Positions 22,700 to 31,915 of a stretch of DNA of 33,910 bases are shown here, piece by piece. Below the pieces are notes generated by a model, which did no database searches, was not told the origin of the DNA, and worked only from the letters and a program-made list of their open reading frames with translations. Position numbers and translations under genes: made by a program. Every line of letters starts with the position of its first letter. Position 1 is the first letter of the stretch. The DNA is from Bacillota bacterium (lineage in GTDB: Bacteria > Bacillota > Clostridia > Christensenellales > CAG-138): the NCBI GenBank assembly GCA_023435025.1, contig JAEYSE010000031.1, forward strand, positions 1 to 33,910, read 5' to 3'.

Positions 22700-25120
22700 A
22701 TGGGAATTCGTGAAATCTTGGGCAGAGAACTGCTGTTTTTTGACGGCGCTATGGGAACCATGCTACAAGCTGCGGGCTTAGCGCCGGGGGAGGTTCCGGA
22801 TATCTGGAGCATCACGCACCCGAAAGAGGTGCGGGATATCCACGCGCAGTATCTTGCGGCGGGCTGCAATATCATACTCACCAACACGTTCGGCAATTAT
22901 GTTACGAAGCTTGCGGGCACGGAATACACGCCGGAACAGGTGGCGCGCGCTGCGGTGGAACGGGCAAAAGAAGCCGTCACCGCCGACCATGGAGCCCAGA
23001 AAAAATATGTGGCGTTCGACGTAGGCCCAACAGGAAAGCTATTAAAGCCGCTCGGCGATCTCGGGTTTGAGGAAGCGGTATCGCTGTTCGCCCAGTCCAT
23101 CAAAGCAGGGGCGGAGGCGGGAGCGGATCTGGTGCTGATTGAAACCATGTCCGATACGTATGAGCTAAAGGCTGCCGTGCTTGCCGCCAAGGAAAGCTGT
23201 GATCTGCCCGTGCTTGCAACCGTGGCGCTGGACATCAACGGCAAGCTGTTGACCGGCGGGGATATCCACAGCGTTGTGGCGCTTTTAGAAGGCCTGCGTG
23301 TGGACGCGCTTGGCCTAAACTGCGGTCTGGGGCCGGAACAGATGCTGCCGTTTTTGGAGGAGCTCAATAAAATCAGTTCCCTGCCCATTATAGTAAACCC
23401 CAACGCCGGGCTTCCGCGCGAGGAAAACGGAACGACCGTGTTTGACGTAGGTCCCGATGAATTCGCGGAGCTGATGGCGCAGGCGGCGGAGGGCGGCGCG
23501 CATCTTTTGGGCGGCTGCTGCGGCACGACACCCGCGCATATCCGCGCGCTAGTTAATCGCTGCCGAGATATCAAGCCGTTCCCCGTTACGAAAAAAGAGC
23601 ATACGGTAGTCTCCAGCTACTCCCGCGCTGTGTACTTTAAAAAGCGCACCGTGCTTATCGGCGAGCGAATCAATCCCACGGGCAAAGCGCGTTTGAAGCA
23701 GGCGCTGCGAGAAGGGGATATGGATTATATCCTGCGCGAAGGGTTAAGTCAGCAATCCGCTGGCGCGGATATTCTGGATGTGAACGCGGGGCTACCCGAT
23801 ATTGACGAAGTGGAAATGCTCGCCCGTATGACAACGGAACTTCAGAGCGTCACAAGCCTTCCGCTGCAGCTCGACACCGCCGACCCGGATGCGTTGCCGC
23901 TAAGTATGCGGCTTTACAACGGCAAACCTATGGTCAATTCCGTCAACGGGAAAGAGGAAAGCATGCGGGCCGTGTTCCCTCTTGTTAAGAAATATGGCGG
24001 GCTTGTGGTTGCGCTCACCCTCGATGAAAACGGCATACCGGAAACGGCGGAAGGCCGCGTGGAGATCGCCCGCCGCATCATAGAGAATGCCGCGTCCTAC
24101 GGCATTGAAAAGAAGGATATCATTGTGGATACGTTGACCATGACGGTCAGTGCGGGTGGGGACAACGGCAGTATCACGCTCGAAGCGCTTGCTAGAGTCA
24201 AACAGGAACTTGGCGTAAAAACATCCCTCGGGGTATCCAATGTTTCCTTCGGGCTGCCTCGGCGGGATTTGCTCAACGCCAATTTCTTCGCGCTCGCCAT
24301 GGGCGCGGGGCTTGACGCCGCCATATTGAACCCGCTGCTTCCTTCTATGATGGACGCATACCGCAGTGTGCAGGCCCTTTTGGGCAACGATGCGCAGTGT
24401 GAAATGTACATTCAGGAATACGCGGGGCAGAGTTCGCCACCCCCTTCCAATGCCCCTGCTGCTTCCCACGCGCCGGGTGCTGTACCCGCCCAGCAGGGCG
24501 AGCTGACTCTGGAACAGGCCGTAAGGCAGGGGTTAAAGCAGCAGGCGGGCTTGCTTGCGCTTGCGGAAGTACAAAAACAGCCGCCTCTTGCCGTGATCGA
24601 TCAGAGCTTGGTCCCTGCGCTCAACGCGGTGGGGCTGGCGTTTGAAAAGGGTACAATGTTCCTGCCCCAGCTTCTGATGAGTGCGGAAGCCGCAAAAGCC
24701 GCATTCGAGGTGCTGCGCGCGCATATGGGTACTACCGCGAACGAAAATTTGGGCTGTGTGGTGCTCGCTACCGTCCATGGGGACGTCCACGACATCGGCA
24801 AAAACATCGTGAAGGCGCTGCTGGAAAACTACCGCTTCCAGGTGGTGGACCTTGGAAAGGATGTGCCGCCCGAAACCGTGGTGGAGGCAGCGCTTTCTCA
24901 CCAAACCCGTTTGATTGGGCTTTCCGCGCTGATGACCACTACCGTCGCCAGCATGGAGAAAACCATTCGGATGCTCAGGGAGCAAGCGCCCCATTGCCGC
25001 ATCATGGTGGGCGGGGCAGTATTGACGGCGGATTACGCGAGGAATATCGGCGCGGACTTTTACGGACGGGACGCCATGGCATCCGTCCGGTACGCGCAGG
25101 AGATTTACACAAAGGAGTAG
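22700..25120 (+). CDS. metH: Cobalamin-dependent methionine synthase lacking the activation domain
   Basis: The 806-residue enzyme methylates homocysteine using methyl-THF through bound cobalamin. The start is the ATG at 22700 after AAGGAGTGA. In order: a homocysteine domain (~1-295) with zinc ligands C208, C273 and C274; a folate (pterin) domain (~315-575) with LIGERINPTGK, DILDVNAG and NSVNGKEE; a Pro/Ala linker (~578-598); a helical cap; and a Rossmann B12 domain (~683-806) with D695-V-H697-D-I-G, where H697 is the lower cobalt ligand. The usual C-terminal activation domain (~330 residues in E. coli) is missing and is supplied by the gene upstream. Vitamin B12 is therefore required. A strong terminator follows. 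Confidence 0.95.
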   Translation: MGIREILGRELLFFDGAMGTMLQAAGLAPGEVPDIWSITHPKEVRDIHAQYLAAGCNIILTNTFGNYVTKLAGTEYTPEQVARAAVERAKEAVTADHGAQKKYVAFDVGPTGKLLKPLGDLGFEEAVSLFAQSIKAGAEAGADLVLIETMSDTYELKAAVLAAKESCDLPVLATVALDINGKLLTGGDIHSVVALLEGLRVDALGLNCGLGPEQMLPFLEELNKISSLPIIVNPNAGLPREENGTTVFDVGPDEFAELMAQAAEGGAHLLGGCCGTTPAHIRALVNRCRDIKPFPVTKKEHTVVSSYSRAVYFKKRTVLIGERINPTGKARLKQALREGDMDYILREGLSQQSAGADILDVNAGLPDIDEVEMLARMTTELQSVTSLPLQLDTADPDALPLSMRLYNGKPMVNSVNGKEESMRAVFPLVKKYGGLVVALTLDENGIPETAEGRVEIARRIIENAASYGIEKKDIIVDTLTMTVSAGGDNGSITLEALARVKQELGVKTSLGVSNVSFGLPRRDLLNANFFALAMGAGLDAAILNPLLPSMMDAYRSVQALLGNDAQCEMYIQEYAGQSSPPPSNAPAASHAPGAVPAQQGELTLEQAVRQGLKQQAGLLALAEVQKQPPLAVIDQSLVPALNAVGLAFEKGTMFLPQLLMSAEAAKAAFEVLRAHMGTTANENLGCVVLATVHGDVHDIGKNIVKALLENYRFQVVDLGKDVPPETVVEAALSHQTRLIGLSALMTTTVASMEKTIRMLREQAPHCRIMVGGAVLTADYARNIGADFYGRDAMASVRYAQEIYTKE

Positions 25121-25130
25121 GGATGAACGA

Positions 25131-25170
25131 AAAAACGGGGTGTCGCAGTGACCTGCGACATCCCGTTTTT
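25131..25170 (+). terminator. Bidirectional terminator between metH and the MFS gene
   Basis: An 18-bp stem (AAAAACGGGGTGTCGCAG, 25131-25148, with 25153-25170) has one G-T wobble and a TGAC loop. T-runs lie on both strands, so it ends the met operon and the converging aro operon. Confidence 0.95.
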
Positions 25171-25230
25171 TACGTCAATGCAGTATTTAGCTCTCTCACC
25201 ACAGGGGAGAGTAAGGTTCAACAGCCCATT

Positions 25231-26442
25231 TTATAATGCCGATGAAGTGGCAGCTTCCGGCGCAACGGCCTTGGACTTCCCCCAAAAGCCGACGATTGCG
25301 GCGGCGAGCAGTGCGGTCACGCTCATTACCAGCATCATGTTGCCTACGCCTATCGCTTCCGCAACCGCGCCATCCACATAATTGCCCAAAGCAGCGCCCA
25401 GGCCGGATCCAAGGGCACTGAACAGGAGATAGGCAGTCGAAAGATAGCTCGGGTCCACATACATCAGGATATAGTCTACAATGGCCATGACAAACAGTGC
25501 AAAGGAGAGGCCGTTGAGCAGGGTGATAAGAATTGCAGCCTCTACGCTCGGCGCAAGCCCCAGCAATACGCACTTGATGAAGTAGAACACAAACGATATG
25601 GCTATTGTCACGTGCGGCGCAACCTTTAACCGTGCCTTTATTCGGCTGTAAAGCAGCATGATGGGGATTTCAGACATTGCCTGCACAAACATACCCGCGC
25701 CGATGTGCGCATCCGAGCCGCCCAGTTCCGCTATCCGCAGCGAAAGAAACCCGTCCGAAGCGCAGATGCAAATGATGCCGACAAAATACGTCAGCACCAG
25801 CGCAACATACGGGCGGTTATTTAGCAGATAGCGCACTCCGTCTTTGAGCGTTTTGTCCGGCGCATCTTTGAGCTTTTTCTGCGGGTTCGGGATATTGCGC
25901 GCCGCGAGTATGAGTACAACGTACAACAGGGCGAGTACGCCGATGCCGGGCTTTGCGCCAAAAAGGTTCATGACCACGCCAAAGCCCGCGGCAGTCAGCG
26001 CATACATTAAAGAACCGCCGCTGCGCGTGGCGCCGTAGTTGAGCTCATAGCCCTCGCTGATGAGGCGCATGGCCCAGGAGTCAACAAAGCTGACCATGGA
26101 GGAGATTGTAACGGCGATACCGCTGATTGCGATACGCGTGAGCAACTTCTGCCCGCCTGAAAGCACCAGCAGCGCAAAGAACAGGCAGCCTGCTAATATA
26201 ACGCCAAGCACCGTCTGCCGGGAGCAGGAATATTTATCGTGCAGATATCCCCACAGAGGCTTTGCGCACATGTTGGCAAGCGCCGCCAGTGTCAGCGCTA
26301 CGCCAATTTCAAGCGGCCCATATTGAAACCCCATCAGCACGGGCGAAATGAAGCTGACGCCCACACAACAGATGGAGGCGATCGCCGCCTGTAAAATAAA
26401 AAAACGCACGTTCAAATCTATTTCTATCTTATGCCGAAGCAT
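25231..26442 (-). CDS. Major facilitator superfamily transporter
   Basis: The 403-residue integral membrane protein has about 12 hydrophobic helices. The start is the ATG at 26442 with GAGG 8 bases before it; an upstream in-frame TTG at 26460 is rejected. The loop after helix 2 has an MFS motif-A variant (WGYLHDKYSCSRQ). GATRSGGSLMYALTAAGFG resembles the LacY/nucleoside-symporter-like MFS subgroup. The substrate cannot be read from sequence. It is the last gene of the minus-strand aromatic operon, 54 bases after the metallo-hydrolase gene with no terminator between them. That makes transport of an aromatic metabolite conceivable but unproven. Confidence 0.85.
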   Translation of the reverse strand: MLRHKIEIDLNVRFFILQAAIASICCVGVSFISPVLMGFQYGPLEIGVALTLAALANMCAKPLWGYLHDKYSCSRQTVLGVILAGCLFFALLVLSGGQKLLTRIAISGIAVTISSMVSFVDSWAMRLISEGYELNYGATRSGGSLMYALTAAGFGVVMNLFGAKPGIGVLALLYVVLILAARNIPNPQKKLKDAPDKTLKDGVRYLLNNRPYVALVLTYFVGIICICASDGFLSLRIAELGGSDAHIGAGMFVQAMSEIPIMLLYSRIKARLKVAPHVTIAISFVFYFIKCVLLGLAPSVEAAILITLLNGLSFALFVMAIVDYILMYVDPSYLSTAYLLFSALGSGLGAALGNYVDGAVAEAIGVGNMMLVMSVTALLAAAIVGFWGKSKAVAPEAATSSAL

Positions 26443-26496
26443 CTCTATTTCCTCAAACAAAACAGGATAGAACCATCGTATTCCATCAGCCGGGGT

Positions 26497-27195
26497 TTAT
26501 TCCGGCCTTTGATACAGCCCGCCATGGCAGCAGGCAATTGTGGGGATATAAGTCAACGCATGGGTGAGGGACGCAAGGGAAGCTTCCGCCTGTGCGAGGT
26601 CCTCGGCAAACTCCGGGTTGGCTACTATAAGCGCGCCGTCCTGCAGCACCGCCGCATCTCCGGCGGCAATTACGCCCAGCGCTTCGGCCAAAACGGAAAT
26701 ATGCCCTGCGGTGTGTCCGGGCGTATGGAGTATCATGAGCCCGCCGCAATAAGGGAGCTGCTGCCGGTCCTTCATTACGACATCCGGCGCTATCGGTTCA
26801 ACCGATTGGAGCATCTCAATGAAAGCAAGACCGCCTTCCTTTTCATGCTCCGGCAGCGTATGCTGCATGGCTTTGGCTTGCGTAAGCCTTAACGGCTCCA
26901 GTTGTCCGCTGATATAAGGCGCTTCCAACTCGTGTGCAAGTATACGAATATGCGGATATTTGCGCTTGAGCGCCGCCGAGGCGCCCATATGATCGAAATC
27001 GTGGTGGGTCAAAATCAGATGCGTAAGGCGAAGAGGATCAAACCCGTGTGCGTTCAATTCCGCTTCCAAAAGCGGCAAAGCCCCCGGATATCCGCAGTCA
27101 ACGAGCAAAAGCCCGCTTGCGTCTGCAAAAACTACGGGGTGTAGGCTTCCCTTACCATACGGAAGGGTCAAAAGGGTAAACTCAGCTCGCATCAT
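26497..27195 (-). CDS. Metallo-beta-lactamase-fold hydrolase
   Basis: The product is about 232 residues from the ATG at 27195; an in-frame GTG at 27204 is a close alternative. Metal-binding marks are the modified HxHxDH motif THHDFDHMG, the TPGHTAGHI motif, an Asp in AAGDAAV, and a final His in CCHGG. This is the class B / glyoxalase II-like hydrolase superfamily, with two zinc or iron ions expected. Substrates range widely (thioesters, lactones, RNA, beta-lactams), and nothing here narrows them. There is no signal peptide, so it is cytosolic. It starts about 15 bases after the aroE-aroK stop and is probably cotranscribed with the aromatic genes. Confidence 0.85.
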   Translation of the reverse strand: MMRAEFTLLTLPYGKGSLHPVVFADASGLLLVDCGYPGALPLLEAELNAHGFDPLRLTHLILTHHDFDHMGASAALKRKYPHIRILAHELEAPYISGQLEPLRLTQAKAMQHTLPEHEKEGGLAFIEMLQSVEPIAPDVVMKDRQQLPYCGGLMILHTPGHTAGHISVLAEALGVIAAGDAAVLQDGALIVANPEFAEDLAQAEASLASLTHALTYIPTIACCHGGLYQRPE

Positions 27196-27210
27196 CTGTT
27201 CCACTCTTCT

Positions 27211-28422
27211 TCAAAACGCACGCAGTATGGCGCCCACGGCGTCGTCCACAGTGCCCGTGTTTCGAATGGTTCTTTCTGCAAAGGAACGGTATACGGGGGC
27301 GCGTTTTTCGTACATGTCGCCAAGGTTCTTGGAAAGCGGCCTGCCCTTGGTCGCAAGCGCTTTCAAATCGCGCTCTATATAGAAAATACGGCCGTTTTGC
27401 CGGAGCGCCATACGGTTTTCCCGGAACATGGGCGCGCCGCCGCCCGTGGCGATCACACAGCCGCTCTCGCAGGAGGCCTCGGCCACAGCCGCCTCTTCGC
27501 GCGCGCGGAAGCCCGCTTCGCCTTCCAAGGCAAATATATCCGCTATGGACATGCCCGCTTCGCGCTCAATGAGCGCGTCGGTATCTATAAACGTGCGTCC
27601 GGTGCGATCGGAAAGCTTTCGGCCGATTTCGGTCTTGCCCGCCCCGGGCATGCCGATGAGCACAATATTGGTAAGCTCTCTGGTCAGCTCAGAAATGGCC
27701 TCTTCCACGCGTTCCCGCGGGATGCGCCACATGGAGAACAACTCAGCTGCCACATGCGCCTGTGCCACCAGCATGGAAAGCCCGCCTTCCGCTGTAATGC
27801 CGCGATCCCGGGCTTCAAGAACAAGCCGCGTGCGCAGCGGGTTGTAGACGACGTCCAGCACCCCGGAGAGGCTGGGGAACAGGTCGAGATTGACCGGGCA
27901 GCCCTGTGGCTCCGGGTACATGCCCACCGGCGTGGTGTTTACTAAGATATCCGCGTCAGAATGCAGGGACAGGTTCTGGTAATTGTTTTCTCCTTGCCGG
28001 GATATCACTACAATCTCCCGTGCTCCCGCGTTTTGCGCCGCCACAAATACCGTGCGGGAAGTGCCGCCTGAGCCGAGTATGACCACTTTTTGGTCGCGCA
28101 ATGTCAGCCCCGCGCGTTCCACCAGGTATAAAAATCCGTCGTAATCCGTGTTGCAGCCAATAATGCGTCGGTTTTTATCATAGAGCAGCGTGTTCACACT
28201 TCCGATGCGCTGCGCTTCCCCGGTGAGCTCGTCGCAGTATTTAAGGACTTCCACCTTGTAAGGAATCGTAACGTTCAGCCCCCCGATATCCGGGCGGCGC
28301 AAAAAGCCGGGCAACTCGTCCGGTGTAAGCGGATAGAGTGCGTAGTTATACTCTGCAAACATATTGTGGATTGCCGGGGAGTGGCTGTGCGCAAGCCTTC
28401 CGCCGATGAGACCATAGTTCAT
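27211..28422 (-). CDS. aroE-aroK: Fused shikimate dehydrogenase / shikimate kinase
   Basis: The 403-residue bifunctional protein covers two consecutive steps, dehydroshikimate to shikimate to shikimate-3-phosphate. Residues 1-~248 are AroE: SHSPAIHN, catalytic K56 (VTIPYK), CNTDYDG with D93, and the NADP loop LGSGGTSR. Residues ~250-403 are AroK: Walker A GMPGAGKT (257-264), DTD at 280-282, R306 in FRARE, TGGG at 326-329 and the lid GRPLSK. GKT replaces the more usual GKS/GKST. Hardly any linker separates them. The start is the ATG at 28422, one base after the pheA stop (TGATATG) with no clear ribosome site, so translation is probably coupled to pheA. Fusion of these neighbours suggests substrate handover. 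Confidence 0.93.
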   Translation of the reverse strand: MNYGLIGGRLAHSHSPAIHNMFAEYNYALYPLTPDELPGFLRRPDIGGLNVTIPYKVEVLKYCDELTGEAQRIGSVNTLLYDKNRRIIGCNTDYDGFLYLVERAGLTLRDQKVVILGSGGTSRTVFVAAQNAGAREIVVISRQGENNYQNLSLHSDADILVNTTPVGMYPEPQGCPVNLDLFPSLSGVLDVVYNPLRTRLVLEARDRGITAEGGLSMLVAQAHVAAELFSMWRIPRERVEEAISELTRELTNIVLIGMPGAGKTEIGRKLSDRTGRTFIDTDALIEREAGMSIADIFALEGEAGFRAREEAAVAEASCESGCVIATGGGAPMFRENRMALRQNGRIFYIERDLKALATKGRPLSKNLGDMYEKRAPVYRSFAERTIRNTGTVDDAVGAILRAF

Positions 28423-28423
28423 A

Positions 28424-29566
28424 TCAATATATCTCGCTATAACTGCCTAAAAAGGCAAAATGGGGGTTGGTGCTATTCAATTCTTCCAACAGCTCCAAGA
28501 CGGCGGGCGTCCATACGGAGGCCTCCAGATCCAGATAGAATAAAAATTCAAACGCGCTGCTCCAGATGGGGCGGCTTTCAAGCTTGGTGAGGTTAAGACC
28601 CAGCACGGAGAATTTGGAGATCATGCTGTAGAGCGAGCCGGGTTTGTGGGGGACGGAAAGCATCAGGCTGATTTTGTTCGCGCCCGGGTAAATGGCAGGG
28701 TCCCGCTTGATGCAGATAAAGCGCGTGTAGTTGTTGGCGTTGTTCTGCACCCCTTCCTTAAGTACGGAAAGGGAGTACAGTTTCGCGCAGTCATGCGAGG
28801 CGATGCACGCAATGTCCGTCCGGTCGGATTGCGCAACCATCTGCGCGGCAATAGCGGTATTTTTGACAGCCGTGACCGTTACGCCCGGGAACTGGTCAAA
28901 CAGATTGCTGCATTGCTCCAACGCGTATTCATGCGAGCAGATTTCCTTGATATCCGAAATTTTGGTGCCGGGCTTTGCCATCAGAAAGTGGTTCACATGC
29001 AGCCGTACGCTGCGCACAATGGAAAACTCAAACTTGTGCAGCAGGTCGTATACGCCGTTGACGGAACCGGAGGAGCTGTTTTCAATGGGCAGAACGCCGT
29101 ATTCGCACAGCCCGCTCTGCACCGCCTGGAACACAGCCTCGAACGTGCGGAAATACATGATATCCGAAGCGGCGAACAGCTTATCGCACGCAAGCTGGGA
29201 GTATGCGCCCTCCACGCCCTGGCAGGCCACCACGGCAGCTGCCGGGAATGTGGCGTCCACAGGCATCTGAGCGGCTTGCAGCAGAGCGGTCAACGCGCCG
29301 CCTTTGGTCGTTAGCCGCTGCTGGAAAGAGCGGCTCATTTCAAACAGGTTTGAAAACAGCATCCTTGCGTAGGCACCCAGTTCGTCCCCCGCAAGGCGGG
29401 AAACGCGGAGCATAATCTCGCGCTCGCGCGCTTTGTTGAGTATGGGCAGGTCGTTGTGTTCTTTGTAAAGCGCCACCTCTCGGGAAAGCTCCATACGCTC
29501 ACGGAACAGGGCAATTAGCCCGTTGTCCACTTCATCGATACGGTCCCTGATTTGCTGAAGATCCAT
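28424..29566 (-). CDS. pheA: Chorismate mutase / prephenate dehydratase (P-protein)
   Basis: The 380-residue bifunctional enzyme converts chorismate to prephenate and then phenylpyruvate. The start is the ATG at 29566, 8 bases after AAGGAG. Residues 1-~90 form an AroQ-type mutase (IRDRIDEVDNGLIALFRERM, then the KARERE region). Residues ~110-285 form the dehydratase, with LPIENSSSGSV (159-169) and the catalytic TRF (281-283). Residues ~297-375 are an ACT domain with ESRP (330-333), the Phe-binding motif, so feedback inhibition by Phe is expected. It lies between aroC and aroE-aroK in the aromatic operon. Confidence 0.95.
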   Translation of the reverse strand: MDLQQIRDRIDEVDNGLIALFRERMELSREVALYKEHNDLPILNKAREREIMLRVSRLAGDELGAYARMLFSNLFEMSRSFQQRLTTKGGALTALLQAAQMPVDATFPAAAVVACQGVEGAYSQLACDKLFAASDIMYFRTFEAVFQAVQSGLCEYGVLPIENSSSGSVNGVYDLLHKFEFSIVRSVRLHVNHFLMAKPGTKISDIKEICSHEYALEQCSNLFDQFPGVTVTAVKNTAIAAQMVAQSDRTDIACIASHDCAKLYSLSVLKEGVQNNANNYTRFICIKRDPAIYPGANKISLMLSVPHKPGSLYSMISKFSVLGLNLTKLESRPIWSSAFEFLFYLDLEASVWTPAVLELLEELNSTNPHFAFLGSYSEIY

Positions 29567-29589
29567 AGTAAACGCTCCTTATATAAAGT

Positions 29590-30666
29590 TTAAAACATCA
29601 TATCAAGCAGTACGCAGGCGGCGGCGGCTTCCACCACCGGGACGGCGCGGGGGACGATACAGGGGTCGTGCCGCCCGCGTATTTCAAGCGTCACAGGCTC
29701 CAGTGTCTTAATATCGGCGCTTTGCTGCGGCTTTGCGATAGAGGGAGTGGGCTTGAACGCCACGCGGAATATGAGAGGCAGGCCTGTTGAAATACCGCCG
29801 AGCACACCGCCGTGGTTGTTGGAAATCGGAGCTATGCGCCCATCCGTTATGGCAAATGGGTCGTTGTTTTGGGAACCCCTCAGGGTTGCAGCGGCAAACC
29901 CCAGCCCGAACTCAATGCCCTTTACGGCTGGTATTCCAAAGAGCACGGGCGCAAGCCTGCTCTCTATACCGCCGAACATGCCGCGTCCCAGATTACCCGG
30001 CTCTATGCCGATGGCGCAGCATTCCACAACGCCGCCCACAGAATCCCCTTCTTCGGCAGCCCGGGCAATTGCATCCTGCATCCGCGCGCCCGCTTCCGGA
30101 TCAAGGACGGGAAACTCTGATTTTGTTGTATTAAGCAATTCCTCTTTTGTGACGGCAACGGGATGATAAGGCTTATCTGTAAGCCCCGCGATGCTGGCGA
30201 TATGCGCGCCGACTGTAATACCCCGCCGGGAAAGAAGCTGCTTTGCGATACCGCCCGCCACACACAACGGAGCAGTCAGGCGGCCGGAAAAGTGCCCGCC
30301 GCCGCGCAGGTCAGCGTGTTCGCCATCCCTGAGCATTGCGGCATAATCCGCGTGGCCGGGGCGGGGGACTGTATTTAAATTCTGATAGTCGCCCGAATGC
30401 GCGTTGGTATTTTGTATCACGGCGCAGACGGGCGCACCGCAGGTGTATCCACCAATTAAGCCGGAAAGAAACTCCGGTTCGTCCGCTTCCTTCCGCCTTG
30501 TGGCGTAAGCCGCGTTTCCCGGCGCGCGTCTTGCCAAAAACGCCCGAAGCTCGTCAATATCGATCAACTCGCCCGCAGGCAGGCCGTCTATGATGACGCC
30601 GATCGCCGCGCCGTGGGACTGGCCGAATATTTGAAAGCGCACGCGTTCCCCAAAACTAGACGACAT
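29590..30666 (-). CDS. aroC: Chorismate synthase
   Basis: The 358-residue FMN-dependent enzyme makes chorismate from EPSP. The start is the ATG at 30666 after GGGAGGGG. The gene overlaps the end of aroA by 11 bases. Family marks are the FGQSHGAAIGVIIDG start, DIDEL, RPGHADYA, RGGGHFSGRLTAPL, NNHGGVLGGISTGLP and a C-terminal RHDPCIVPRAVPVVEA. Full length. It needs reduced flavin supplied by other proteins, since no flavin-reductase domain is attached. Confidence 0.97.
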   Translation of the reverse strand: MSSSFGERVRFQIFGQSHGAAIGVIIDGLPAGELIDIDELRAFLARRAPGNAAYATRRKEADEPEFLSGLIGGYTCGAPVCAVIQNTNAHSGDYQNLNTVPRPGHADYAAMLRDGEHADLRGGGHFSGRLTAPLCVAGGIAKQLLSRRGITVGAHIASIAGLTDKPYHPVAVTKEELLNTTKSEFPVLDPEAGARMQDAIARAAEEGDSVGGVVECCAIGIEPGNLGRGMFGGIESRLAPVLFGIPAVKGIEFGLGFAAATLRGSQNNDPFAITDGRIAPISNNHGGVLGGISTGLPLIFRVAFKPTPSIAKPQQSADIKTLEPVTLEIRGRHDPCIVPRAVPVVEAAAACVLLDMMF

Positions 30667-31915
30667 GGACGTCCCCTCCCAAAGCTGCGAATTCTTCAAA
30701 GAACGAGGGATATGATTTCTGCACGCATTCCGCCCCGTGGAGCATGGTTTCGCCCTCCGCCTTACTTGCGGCGATTGCTGCGGCCATGGCAATGCGGTGG
30801 TCATTGCAGCAGTCCACACTGGCGCCTCTGAGTTTATCCGGGTCCCCGGTGATGATCAGCGCATCCTCAAGTTCTTTTATGCGAACGCCCATCGCGCGCA
30901 GCATCTGCGTGGTGGTGGCCAGGCGGTCGCTTTCCTTCAGACGCAGGCGCTTCGCGTTGATAAGCTGGGTTTGCCCTCTGGCACAAGCGCCCAGCACAGC
31001 GAGTATGGGCACAAGATCGGGCTTCTCTGAAACGTCCACGGTGGTTCCACGGAGCTCTCCCGGGGAAACGCGGATGGCCTCCTCCAGCACTTCCACGTTC
31101 GCTCCAAAGCGCTGCAGCAGCTCCAATATCGCAAAATCGGGCTGGTGGGTGGTGGTGGAAAGCCCGGTACAGGAAACGGGCGCATGCAGTGCCCCGGCCA
31201 CAAGGAAGAACGCTACGTTGGACCAATCCCCCTCCACAGCGGCGGAGCCGGGCGAGCGGTAGGTCTGACCGCCGGGCACGAAAAAACCATTGGGACGAGG
31301 ATGAGTCTGTATGTGGAACTTGGCGAGCGTTGCCCTGGTGAGTTCCACATAGCCGGACGATTCGAGCGGGCTTAGAAGCCGAATTTCACTGTCCCCGTAC
31401 AGCAGTGGCAACGCAAACAGCAGGCCGGAAACGTACTGGGAGCTGATATTGCCGTCTATTTCAAACGTGCCCGCGTGCAGACGCCCGCTTAGCGTCAGCG
31501 GCAGGTGCGAGGCATTGGCTGCCGTGCCGTTTACCCGCAGGCACCTAAGAAGCTCTTCTACGGGCCGTTCGGGCAGCCGCCCGCGGCCGGTCATATGTAT
31601 GGTATCATAACGCGCAGCGGCAACAGGAATCAAAAGCCGAAGCGTCGTTCCGCTTTCTCCGCAATCAAGCGTGGGTTCGCGTTTCCCGCTTTGCTGCGGG
31701 AATATATTGAGGCCGTCCGGGGTTTCCAGTATTGTGGTATTGAGCGAGCGCAGGCAGGAAATGGTCGCGTCGATATCCGCCGAGCGGCTCGAAAGCCGTA
31801 ACTGCGTTGGGTTGGCCGAAAGCGACGCGGCGATGAGCAGCCTGTGCGCGTCGGACTTTGACGGGACGGCGGTAAACTGTCCGCCCAATACCGAACCCCG
31901 TATCACTGCCTGCAT
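30656..31915 (-). CDS. aroA: 5-enolpyruvylshikimate-3-phosphate synthase
   Basis: The 419-residue enzyme joins shikimate-3-phosphate and PEP. The start is the ATG at 31915, 7 bases after GGAGG. The gene overlaps the aroB end by 13 bases; an in-frame extension upstream lies inside aroB and is rejected. Marks are PSKSDAHR (K20, R25), the PEP-loop segment CGESGTTLRLL, GRGRLPERPVEELL, ISSQYVSGLL, EKPDLVPILAV and RLRLKESDRL, followed by CNDHRIAMAAA. The GESGTT form, rather than the GNAGTAxR of enteric enzymes, resembles the class less sensitive to glyphosate; that property is inferred. Confidence 0.95.
   Translation of the reverse strand: MQAVIRGSVLGGQFTAVPSKSDAHRLLIAASLSANPTQLRLSSRSADIDATISCLRSLNTTILETPDGLNIFPQQSGKREPTLDCGESGTTLRLLIPVAAARYDTIHMTGRGRLPERPVEELLRCLRVNGTAANASHLPLTLSGRLHAGTFEIDGNISSQYVSGLLFALPLLYGDSEIRLLSPLESSGYVELTRATLAKFHIQTHPRPNGFFVPGGQTYRSPGSAAVEGDWSNVAFFLVAGALHAPVSCTGLSTTTHQPDFAILELLQRFGANVEVLEEAIRVSPGELRGTTVDVSEKPDLVPILAVLGACARGQTQLINAKRLRLKESDRLATTTQMLRAMGVRIKELEDALIITGDPDKLRGASVDCCNDHRIAMAAAIAASKAEGETMLHGAECVQKSYPSFFEEFAALGGDVHVV

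Noticed and set aside
25187..25213. CTCTC/GAGAG inverted repeat downstream of the MFS gene
   Set aside because: Weak stem without a T-run; the nearby 18-bp terminator explains transcription end.
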